NCBI RefSeq assembly: GCF_000147695.2
Contig: NC_015958.1
Coordinates: 412,501-476,500, forward strand
Length of the DNA stretch: 64,000 nucleotides
DNA from: Thermoanaerobacter wiegelii Rt8.B1
GTDB taxonomy: Bacteria > Bacillota > Thermoanaerobacteria > Thermoanaerobacterales > Thermoanaerobacteraceae
Reading direction: 5' to 3'
Made by a program: the position numbers and the translations under genes. Each line of letters starts with the position of its first letter. The stretch's first letter is position 1. Below the pieces are notes generated by a model. The model saw only the letters and a list, made by a program, of their open reading frames with translations. It was not told the origin of the DNA and did not search any database. Of the stretch, positions 17,994 through 25,519 are shown piece after piece.

Positions 17994-19079
17994 ATGAATA
18001 GCAAGGATATTGCAAGGATTGCAGGTGTTTCACGTAGTACAGTTTCAAGAGTAATAAATAATTATCCGAATGTTCCGCCTGAGACTAAAGAAAAGGTCTT
18101 AAAAGTTATCAGGGAATATAATTATGTTCCTCACGCCTCAGCAAGGATGCTTAGAGGAAAAAGTTCAAAAACTATTGGATTGGTGATAGTTGATTTAAAG
18201 AAAAATAGTGATATTCATAAGGTGTATGATAATGTTTACTTTGGGCCTTTTACGACGGCGGTTATTGATTTTGCGAATCAATTAGGCTATAACGTGCTTG
18301 TGATAACTGTTTACAAAACAAGAGATTATAAGAAAATAAGAGAAGTCTTTTATAACAAGACTATAAATGGGGCAATCTTTATTGGAGTAAAAAATGATGA
18401 TCCAGATATAAAAAATTTAATTGAGGCTGGATTGAAGACTGCCGTAATTGATCAGGAAATTAAGGAAGATGAAGATGACGCTTTTAACAAAAGCATTATA
18501 GTGAACATGGATAATGTAAATGGTGCGTATGAAGCGACAAAATATCTAATCAATTTAGGGCATACGGAAATTGCTCATATAACAGGTGATATGGAAAAAC
18601 TTTCTGGATTTGCAAGATTAGAAGGATATAAAAAAGCATTGAAAGAAGCAGGAATTCCATTTAAAAATAATTTAATTGTAAAAGGAGATTTTGTTGAAGA
18701 AAGCGGTTATAAAGCTGCATATAAATTATTTAAAAAAGCAAAACCGACTGCAATTTTTGCATCAAACGATCAAATGGCTATAGGAGCTATGCATGCTTTA
18801 GAAGAGATGGGATTTAAAGTACCTGAAGATGTTTCTATAATCGGATTTGATGATATTACAATATCTCGTTATTTAAAACCTGCTTTAACAACAATGAGTG
18901 CATCTTTATTGCAAATGGCGGAATTGGCGGTAGAAAATTTGATTAAGTCTATTGAAGAAGAAATAGCTATTACAGCTAAATTTGTTGTTCCTGTAAAACT
19001 TGTAGAAAGAGAATCCTGTAAAAGAATTGAAATGCAAAGAGAAAAAATAAATGATAAATATGCACTAACTATGAAATAA
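17994..19079 (+). CDS. LacI/GalR-family transcriptional regulator
   Basis: 361 residues, ATG behind AAGGAGTAAGG. The N-terminal helix-turn-helix DIARIAGVSRSTVSRVINN is followed by a hinge region (YVPHASARMLRGKSSKTIG) and a periplasmic-binding-like ligand domain with AVIDQE, LGHTEIAHITGD, AIFASNDQMAIGA and VSIIGFDDI. A short extension after the usual RES terminus is present. It lies directly before an ABC oligosaccharide importer and two glycosidases, with operator-like palindromes around it, so it is the probable local repressor. The inducer may be a mannoside or beta-glucoside, by context only. Confidence 0.93.
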   Translation: MNSKDIARIAGVSRSTVSRVINNYPNVPPETKEKVLKVIREYNYVPHASARMLRGKSSKTIGLVIVDLKKNSDIHKVYDNVYFGPFTTAVIDFANQLGYNVLVITVYKTRDYKKIREVFYNKTINGAIFIGVKNDDPDIKNLIEAGLKTAVIDQEIKEDEDDAFNKSIIVNMDNVNGAYEATKYLINLGHTEIAHITGDMEKLSGFARLEGYKKALKEAGIPFKNNLIVKGDFVEESGYKAAYKLFKKAKPTAIFASNDQMAIGAMHALEEMGFKVPEDVSIIGFDDITISRYLKPALTTMSASLLQMAELAVENLIKSIEEEIAITAKFVVPVKLVERESCKRIEMQREKINDKYALTMK

Positions 19080-19098
19080 AGGCGTTACGCCTTTATTT
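19074..19098 (+). terminator. Terminator-like hairpin at the end of lacI
   Basis: Perfect 11-base stem AAATAAAGGCG (19074-19084) / CGCCTTTATTT (19088-19098) with a three-base loop, including the TAA stop codon. The right arm itself supplies the T-rich end. Confidence 0.75.
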
Positions 19099-19701
19099 AT
19101 GAATATTTGTGAACACGTGTTAAGTAACAATAAGAAAAATGACTATATCAATTCGGCGAATGAAAAGGGGGTTTATGATGCAATAAATTACTTAATTCAA
19201 AATGGGCATAAAAAAATAGGATTTATTGGTAATAACGAATGGTCATATAGTTTTAAAAAACGTTATCAAGCGTATATTATGTATATGGAAGAATTTAAGA
19301 TACAAATCGACGAAAAATTTGTGTGGCTTGATATAAATTTGAAAGGACCAAACTTTTTAGAAGACATGGATTATTTTAAAAAGAAAATAGATGTAAATGA
19401 TACTGATTTTCCAACCGCTTGGATATGTGCCAATGATAAAATTGCATTGGCATTTATGAGGTCTTTGTCTGAATTAAATATAAAAGTTCCTGAAGATGTT
19501 TCTGTAATTGGCTTTGATAATATCGATATCAGTACAATTTCTTATCCTGCTTTAACTACTATAAATGTCCCTAAGCAACAATTAGGTGTAAAAGCTATTC
19601 AACAGTTACTGTATCGCCTAGAAAGTCCAACTAAAATATATGAAGATATCAAGTTAAGTACAAATTTAGTTATTCGAAATTCAGTAAAAAGTATTACCTA
19701 A
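19099..19701 (+). pseudogene. Truncated LacI-family regulator (ligand-binding part only)
   Basis: 200 codons matching the second half of a LacI-family protein: GVYDAINYLIQNGHKKIGFIG, AWICANDKIALAFM, VPEDVSVIGFDNIDIS and a TTINVPKQQLG tail. The DNA-binding domain, hinge and first sugar-binding half are absent. The nominal ATG has no Shine-Dalgarno site and follows a terminator hairpin. An operator-like palindrome (AACACGTGTT, 19112-19121) falls inside its first codons, which fits a deletion that joined an upstream control region to the 3' half of the gene. It differs clearly from the neighbouring intact regulator, so it is not a simple tandem copy. Confidence 0.8.
19112..19121. promoter_or_regulatory. 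Candidate LacI-type operator (site 3)
   Basis: AACACGTGTT is the central ten bases of site 1. It lies at the fusion end of the truncated regulator and may be a leftover of that gene's own control region. Confidence 0.45.
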
Positions 19702-19783
19702 AATTAAATCAACATCTTTGAAAACTTTTACTTCACAACAAAAGAGGTGGAGTGTCTTTTAGATAAAATATAATTATCAATAA

Positions 19784-19797
19784 TAAACACGTTTTTA
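19784..19797. promoter_or_regulatory. Candidate LacI-type operator (site 4) before the ABC importer operon
   Basis: TAAACACGTTTTTA matches site 1 at 13 of 14 positions. A TATAAT at 19769-19774 ends ten bases upstream, so the operator would overlap the transcription start. No good -35 hexamer was found for that -10. Confidence 0.6.
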
Positions 19798-19830
19798 TAA
19801 AATTACTAAAAATAAACTTGATAAATGCGT

Positions 19831-19862
19831 AAAACAAAAGGCTTTTGGCCTTTTGTTTTAAA
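19831..19862 (+). terminator. Strong terminator-like hairpin in the leader of the importer operon
   Basis: Perfect 12-base stem AAAACAAAAGGC (19831-19842) / GCCTTTTGTTTT (19848-19859) with a five-base loop. It lies downstream of operator site 4 and upstream of the transporter genes, so it could end the truncated lacI transcript or act as an attenuator. Confidence 0.7.
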
Positions 19863-19951
19863 AATTTTAAAGAAAGGGGGAATAATTTGCAAGGGATAAA
19901 ATAAAATTTCTAAACATAAGTAAATATCAAACTAAGAAGGGGGATTAAAAA

Positions 19952-21709
19952 GTGAAAAAGCTTTTAAGTCTATTATTAGTAGTGCTGCTAATAATGGGTG
20001 CATTGGCAGGCTGTGGACAAAGTAATCAACAAGCAAGTGATAATTCCAACCAGCAAAGTAAAAATACCCAGCAAGTTGCGCAGGAGACAACTTATCCTAG
20101 AAATGAAACAGTATATTTCGGTGGGGGATTATGGAGCCCGCCCAGCAACTGGAATCCACTAACCCCATGGAATGCTGTAACAGGTACAGTTGGATTAATC
20201 TATGAAACATTATTCAACTATGACCCGATTAAAAACGAATTCATACCATGGTTAGCAGAGAAAGGCGAATGGACCTCTGATAATACTTATCAGATTATCT
20301 TAAGGGACGGGCTCACATGGCAAGATGGGCAAGCACTAACCTCTGATGATGTAAAATTTACCTTTGAATTAGCAAAACAAAACCCTGAAATTTATTATAG
20401 CCCAATGTGGCAATGGTTGCAATCTATAGATACTCCAGATAATAAGACTATAATATTTAAATTTTCTACTCCCAATTATCACGAATGGACCTATAATTTA
20501 TATCAAATACCTATTATACCAAAACATATTTGGGCAAACAAATCGAAAGATGATTTATTAAATGGTGCAAATGATAAAGCGATAGGGTCAGGACCATATT
20601 TATTTGATACTTACAGCAACGATCGTATGGTATATAAGAGAAATGACAACTGGTGGGGCATAAAAGCATTGAATATGACACCAGCGCCTAAGAGAATAGT
20701 TTATTTAATGGTACCAAGTAACAACGTTGCTTTAGGAATGTTAATGAAAGGGGAGCTAGATCTTAGTAACTTTTTCTTACCAGGTATTCCGACTCTAAAA
20801 GCCAATTATGGTATAACAACTTTTTATGATAATCCGCCTTATATGATCCCAGATAATACTGTGTTTATGTTTATAAATACTACCAAAACACCATTAAATA
20901 ATGTTGAATTAAGAAGAGCAATGGCATATGCAATCAATCCTAAGGTAATAGCAGAAAAAGTATATGAAAATCAGGTAGAGCCAGCAAATCCATTAGGATT
21001 TGTGCCAGCTAAATCTTGGCAAGAGTATTATGATCAAAATGTAGTAGATAAATATGGATATACCTATAATCCAGAAAAAGCGAAATCTATTTTGGACGCA
21101 GCAGGATTTAAATTAGGAAGTGATGGAGTAAGGACAACACCCGATGGGAAAAAATTTAAGTTAGAGATTAGTGTGCCATATGGTTGGACAGATTGGATGG
21201 AAGCAGCCAAAATTGTTGCGGATCAATTAAAGGCAGTAGGTATTGATGCGGAAGCTAAATTCCCAGATTACAGCAAATATTATGAGGATTTAACGAAGGG
21301 AACATTTGACTTATCATTTAATAACTTTGGAAGCCAAGTAACATCAACGCCATGGACTCTCTATAATTGGTTGTTTAATAAAGTTCAAGAAAACGGTCCA
21401 CAGAACAATGGAAACTTTGGACGATTTGACGTACCAGGTTTACAAGACTTAATAGCAAAATTTAATCAAACAAAATTAGGAAGTCCAGAAGCCAAACAAG
21501 CAGCTGCACAACTGGAAGAGACTTTCTTAAAGAATATGCCAGCTATCCCACTTTGGTACAATGGACTTTGGTTCCAAGCATCTAATGCAGCATGGGAGAA
21601 TTGGCCTACAGAACATGACCCATATGCGTATCCAGTTACTTGGGGCGGCAGATGGCAGACAGGTGGTACAATGATGTTGATGAAGATAAAACCGAAAGCT
21701 TCGCAATAA
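19952..21709 (+). CDS. ABC transporter substrate-binding lipoprotein, family 5 (Dpp/Opp type, probable oligosaccharide binder)
   Basis: 585 residues, GTG start behind GAAGGGGGA. A lipoprotein signal ends in GALAGC, with the lipid-carrying cysteine at about 23, followed by a Gln/Asn/Ser-rich linker. The mature part has the family-5 pattern: TSDDVKFTFELAK near 125, AIGSGPYLFDTY near 210, LRRAMAYAINPKVIA near 330. The domain is shared by peptide and sugar binders; the Trp-rich sequence (WSPPSNWNPLTPWN) and the downstream glycosidases favour beta-linked oligosaccharides, as in the Thermotoga importers of this type. Substrate is inferred from context. First gene of a five-gene importer. Confidence 0.88.
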   Translation: MKKLLSLLLVVLLIMGALAGCGQSNQQASDNSNQQSKNTQQVAQETTYPRNETVYFGGGLWSPPSNWNPLTPWNAVTGTVGLIYETLFNYDPIKNEFIPWLAEKGEWTSDNTYQIILRDGLTWQDGQALTSDDVKFTFELAKQNPEIYYSPMWQWLQSIDTPDNKTIIFKFSTPNYHEWTYNLYQIPIIPKHIWANKSKDDLLNGANDKAIGSGPYLFDTYSNDRMVYKRNDNWWGIKALNMTPAPKRIVYLMVPSNNVALGMLMKGELDLSNFFLPGIPTLKANYGITTFYDNPPYMIPDNTVFMFINTTKTPLNNVELRRAMAYAINPKVIAEKVYENQVEPANPLGFVPAKSWQEYYDQNVVDKYGYTYNPEKAKSILDAAGFKLGSDGVRTTPDGKKFKLEISVPYGWTDWMEAAKIVADQLKAVGIDAEAKFPDYSKYYEDLTKGTFDLSFNNFGSQVTSTPWTLYNWLFNKVQENGPQNNGNFGRFDVPGLQDLIAKFNQTKLGSPEAKQAAAQLEETFLKNMPAIPLWYNGLWFQASNAAWENWPTEHDPYAYPVTWGGRWQTGGTMMLMKIKPKASQ

Positions 21710-21726
21710 TAAATGGGGGTATATAA

Positions 21727-22719
21727 ATGTTAAAGTATTTGATAAAGAAAATGTACATTTATTTGTTAACATTCTTTTTTGCAGTAAGTATTGACTGGTT
21801 AATCCCCAGGTTCATGCCTGGGGACCCCATTCTTGTATTAGTATCAAGATTTTCGGGGCTACCAGAATCTGCAAAAGTAATGTATGGATACCTAACTAAA
21901 GCATTTGGTTTAGATTTACCTTTGTGGAAGCAATACATTAACTTTTGGTTAGCGGTATTTAAAGGTGATTTAGGGATTAGTGTGTATATGTATCCTAAGC
22001 CTGTTTTAGATGTTATAGCTCAAGCTATACCATATACATTAATAGTTTTATTGCCATCAATTTTATTAAGTTGGATAGTAGGCAATACTTTTGGAGCAGC
22101 AGCGGCAAGGCATAAAAGTTTGGATTCTAAAATGTTACCGATTTTTTATATCCTTACATCTATACCATATATGTGGTTAGGAATATTATTAGCATGGGCA
22201 TTAGGTGTTGTTTTTGGAATTTTTCCTATAGCAGGAGCTTATAGTTTTAGCATGAGACCTAATTGGTCTTGGCAGTTTGTTACTGATTTTTTAAGACATT
22301 GGATATTGCCTTTCCTATCATTGTTTATTGTGCAGATTGGTGGATGGGCAATAGGTATGAGAAATTTAATTATATATGAACTTGATGCTAACTATTCTAG
22401 ATATTTGGAAGCTTTAGGTGCATCGGAAGGGCTTATTAGAAAATATGCTTTTAGAAATGCTATACTTCCTCAGATTACAGGTTTAGCCCTTCAATTAGGT
22501 ACAATTGTAGCAGGATCTATAGCTACAGAGGTGGTTTTTTCCTATCCAGGGGTAGGTTATTTATTATTGCAGGGAATTTTGAATCAAGATTATTTTTTAG
22601 TACAAGGTACTTTCTTGTTTATAATCATAGGTGTATTGCTTGCTAATTTTATAGTAGATATACTATACATGGTATTTGATCCGAGAATTAGGCTGGGTTA
22701 TGGAGGAGAAAACTCATGA
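21727..22719 (+). CDS. ABC transporter permease (DppB/OppB type)
   Basis: 330 residues with AATGGGGG ahead of the ATG. Six or so hydrophobic helices; an N-terminal segment with FMPGDPILVL near residue 28 typical of DppB-like permeases; the EAA loop reads EALGASEGLIRKYAFRNAIL near 235, which contacts the ATPase. It ends in FDPRIRLGYGGENS. It is 17 bases downstream of the binding protein and overlaps the next permease gene by 4 bases (ATGA). Confidence 0.92.
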   Translation: MLKYLIKKMYIYLLTFFFAVSIDWLIPRFMPGDPILVLVSRFSGLPESAKVMYGYLTKAFGLDLPLWKQYINFWLAVFKGDLGISVYMYPKPVLDVIAQAIPYTLIVLLPSILLSWIVGNTFGAAAARHKSLDSKMLPIFYILTSIPYMWLGILLAWALGVVFGIFPIAGAYSFSMRPNWSWQFVTDFLRHWILPFLSLFIVQIGGWAIGMRNLIIYELDANYSRYLEALGASEGLIRKYAFRNAILPQITGLALQLGTIVAGSIATEVVFSYPGVGYLLLQGILNQDYFLVQGTFLFIIIGVLLANFIVDILYMVFDPRIRLGYGGENS

Positions 22720-23558
22720 AAGAATTTACACATTTTGCGCTTAGTAATACCAAATTTAAGATAGGTATAGGCATATTATTGTTTTTCATAGTACTTGCTA
22801 TAATAGGACCATATATTACTCCATATAAAGATCCACTAGAGTATGTAAGTATGAGTAATCTTCCACCGAATAGAGAAAATTGGTTAGGGACGACCACATT
22901 TGGTCAGGATGTTTTTACTCAGTTTGTGTATGGTTTAAGGTCTTCTCTCTTTATAGGATTAATTGGTGGAGGAATTGCTACAATAGTGGGCCTTTTTATA
23001 GGATTTATTGCAGGGTACAAAGGTGGTTTAGTAGATGACCTTTTAATGATGTTGACCAATATTTTAATAGTTATACCTACATTAGCTTTACTTATCATTA
23101 TAGCTGCGTATTTGCCATATAGGGGGATAGGTATACAGAGCATAATTATAGGTTTGACTGCATGGCCGTGGACGGCAAGGGCTGTGAGAGCTCAGACTCT
23201 TTCTTTAAAGTCAAGAGAATTTGTAAATTTGGCTAAAATAACAGCTCTTAGGCCTTTAAAGATAGTTTTTGAGGAAATTGCGCCAAACATGATGTCATAT
23301 GTAGTAATGGTATTTATTCTCCAGTTTGCCGGAGCAATACTGGCAGCAGTAGGATTGGATTTTATAGGGCTTGGACCAACAAGAGGCATTTCGTTGGGCT
23401 TGATGATGCAGTATTCAGTTTTGTGGAATGCTATTCAATTGGGTATATGGTGGTGGTTTATTCCTCCAGGGTTGGCAATCACAATGATAGTTAGTTCTTT
23501 ATATTTACTCAATATAGGGCTTGACGAAATATTCAATCCAAGGTTGAGAGAGGAGTGA
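22716..23558 (+). CDS. ABC transporter permease (DppC/OppC type)
   Basis: 280 residues. ATG overlaps the preceding stop in ATGA; GGAGGAG precedes it. The N-terminal region carries the DppC-type NWLGTTTFGQDVFTQFVYGLR segment, then several hydrophobic helices with an EAA loop around AKITALRPLKIVFEEIAPN near 170. It pairs with the upstream permease to form the membrane channel of the oligosaccharide importer, and overlaps the following ATPase gene by 4 bases. Confidence 0.92.
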   Translation: MKEFTHFALSNTKFKIGIGILLFFIVLAIIGPYITPYKDPLEYVSMSNLPPNRENWLGTTTFGQDVFTQFVYGLRSSLFIGLIGGGIATIVGLFIGFIAGYKGGLVDDLLMMLTNILIVIPTLALLIIIAAYLPYRGIGIQSIIIGLTAWPWTARAVRAQTLSLKSREFVNLAKITALRPLKIVFEEIAPNMMSYVVMVFILQFAGAILAAVGLDFIGLGPTRGISLGLMMQYSVLWNAIQLGIWWWFIPPGLAITMIVSSLYLLNIGLDEIFNPRLREE

Positions 23559-24517
23559 ACAACTTGATACAAATAGAAAAATTAAAGATTTATTACAGGA
23601 CGTTGCATGGAGATGCTAAAGCATTAGATGATGTAAGCTTTACAATAAATGATAAGGAAATTGTAGGTATAGCCGGAGAATCGGGATGTGGAAAGTCAAC
23701 CTTGGGAAATTCACTCATACTTTTAAAACCACCAATGAAATATGTAGGTGGAGAAGTAAAGATTAATGGAGATAGATTGCCAATAGACAATACAAAAGAA
23801 ATGAGAAAGTATCGTTACAAGACAGTTTCACTTATTCCTCAGTATGCTATGGATGCTCTAAATCCAACCCGTAAAATAGGGGGAATAATAAAAGATTTAA
23901 TAGGACAGCACAGAATAAAATATGAAGAAATAGAAGGAAGGCTTTATGAACGCTTAAACATGGTAAAACTTTCAAAAGAAGTTTTAAATATGTATCCTTT
24001 TGAGCTATCGGGAGGGATGAAGCAAAGGGTAGTTTTGGTAATATCTACTTTGCTAAATCCAGACCTTTTGATAGCAGATGAAGTCACGTCAGCACTTGAT
24101 GTATCCTCTCAAAAAGCAGTATCCCTTATGTTTAAAGATTTTAGAGATAAAGGTATAGTTAATTCAATAATATTTATAACTCATGATATAGCAGTATTGT
24201 ACCAGATAGCTGATAAGATAGTAATTATGTACGCCGGAAAAGTGGCTGAAATTGGTAATACAGAGGAAATAATTATGGAGCCTTTACATCCATATACAAA
24301 ATCTTTGATTAAATCGTTGCCCAATGCAGGTATAAGACACACCAAAGAAAAATTAGAAGGCATACCCGGTCATCCGCCAAATTTAATTAATCCCCCTGAA
24401 GGATGCCGGTTTAAAGATAGATGTCCCATTGCAGATGAAAGTTGTGTAGAGGAGCCGCCACTTCAAGAAATTAAAGAAGGCCGCTTTGTGGCTTGTTGGA
24501 AGGTGAAAGACTTATGA
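23555..24517 (+). CDS. ABC transporter ATP-binding protein (DppD/OppD type)
   Basis: 320 residues, GTG start inside the upstream stop (GTGA) with GAGAGGAG ahead. Walker A GESGCGKSTLGNS near residue 40, signature LSGGMKQRVVLVI near 150, Walker B LLIADEVTSALD, and the C-terminal GCRFKDRCPIADESC that in this subfamily carries a cysteine cluster. One of two non-identical ATPases of the importer. Confidence 0.93.
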   Translation: MNNLIQIEKLKIYYRTLHGDAKALDDVSFTINDKEIVGIAGESGCGKSTLGNSLILLKPPMKYVGGEVKINGDRLPIDNTKEMRKYRYKTVSLIPQYAMDALNPTRKIGGIIKDLIGQHRIKYEEIEGRLYERLNMVKLSKEVLNMYPFELSGGMKQRVVLVISTLLNPDLLIADEVTSALDVSSQKAVSLMFKDFRDKGIVNSIIFITHDIAVLYQIADKIVIMYAGKVAEIGNTEEIIMEPLHPYTKSLIKSLPNAGIRHTKEKLEGIPGHPPNLINPPEGCRFKDRCPIADESCVEEPPLQEIKEGRFVACWKVKDL

Positions 24518-25452
24518 TCAAAGCCAAAAATCTTACAAAGATTTTCAATTCGGGGTTTTTATTTAGCAAAAATACAATAACAGCAGTAGATGATGTAAAC
24601 TTTGAAATAGGCAAAGGAGAGATTTTAGCTTTAGTAGGTGAAAGTGGCAGTGGAAAGTCTACAATAGGTAAAATGATGTTAAAATTGCTAAAACCAAGTG
24701 GTGGCCAAATTTTACTTGAGGATAAGGATATTTGGAACTTATCAAACAATAAAGAGTTTTACTCACGAGTACAAGGAATTTTTCAAGACCCTTTTTCCTC
24801 TTTTAATCCAATATTTAAAGTAAATAGAGTATTTAAATTAGTAAGACAATCCTTTAAAAAAGAAGTGCCTGCATCAGAATGGAATGACAGAGTAGAAAAT
24901 GTATTAAAGAAAGTGGGACTGAACGCTGGAGATGTGTTAAACAAGTATATCCACCAATTGAGTGGAGGACAGCTTCAAAGATTATTAATAGCAAGAGCTT
25001 TACTTATGGATGTAGAGGTATTAGTAGCAGACGAAATTACCAGTATGTTGGATGCTTCAACTCGTGTAGATGTTTTAGAAGCATTGCTTAGTTTAAAAGA
25101 AATAGGAGCTGCTATAATGTTTATTACCCATGACCTTTCACAGGCGTATTATATAAGCGATAAGATAGTGGTTTTATATAGAGGGTCAATTGTAGAGATG
25201 GGCTCAATAGAAAAAGTATTTTCTAATCCCAGACATCCTTATACACAGATGCTATTAGACTCAATACCACAATTAGATAGAAAATGGGAAACTGACAGAA
25301 TTGATATTGAAGATTCGGACAAAAAGCAGGCTATATGGAAAGAGGGACTATGTAAGTATATAGATAGATGCCCTATAGCAGATACAAGTTGCTTTAAACC
25401 TACACTTAAATTAGTAGAGGAAGACCATTATGTTGCATGTGTAAAACTTTGA
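24514..25452 (+). CDS. ABC transporter ATP-binding protein (DppF/OppF type)
   Basis: 312 residues. ATG 24514 is chosen because GGAAGGTG lies eight bases upstream and it overlaps the previous stop (ATGA); a longer TTG frame at 24493 is less likely. Walker A GESGSGKSTIGK near residue 45, Q-loop GIFQDPFSSFNP, signature LSGGQLQRLLIARAL, Walker B VLVADEITSMLD, and CKYIDRCPIADTSC at the C terminus. It is the last gene of the importer, 67 bases before the beta-mannosidase. Confidence 0.93.
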   Translation: MIKAKNLTKIFNSGFLFSKNTITAVDDVNFEIGKGEILALVGESGSGKSTIGKMMLKLLKPSGGQILLEDKDIWNLSNNKEFYSRVQGIFQDPFSSFNPIFKVNRVFKLVRQSFKKEVPASEWNDRVENVLKKVGLNAGDVLNKYIHQLSGGQLQRLLIARALLMDVEVLVADEITSMLDASTRVDVLEALLSLKEIGAAIMFITHDLSQAYYISDKIVVLYRGSIVEMGSIEKVFSNPRHPYTQMLLDSIPQLDRKWETDRIDIEDSDKKQAIWKEGLCKYIDRCPIADTSCFKPTLKLVEEDHYVACVKL

Positions 25453-25519
25453 TTAAAAATAGAAATTAAATTACAGTAAAAATGGTAAGGCAAGAAAATT
25501 TAAAAAAGGTGATTTAATT

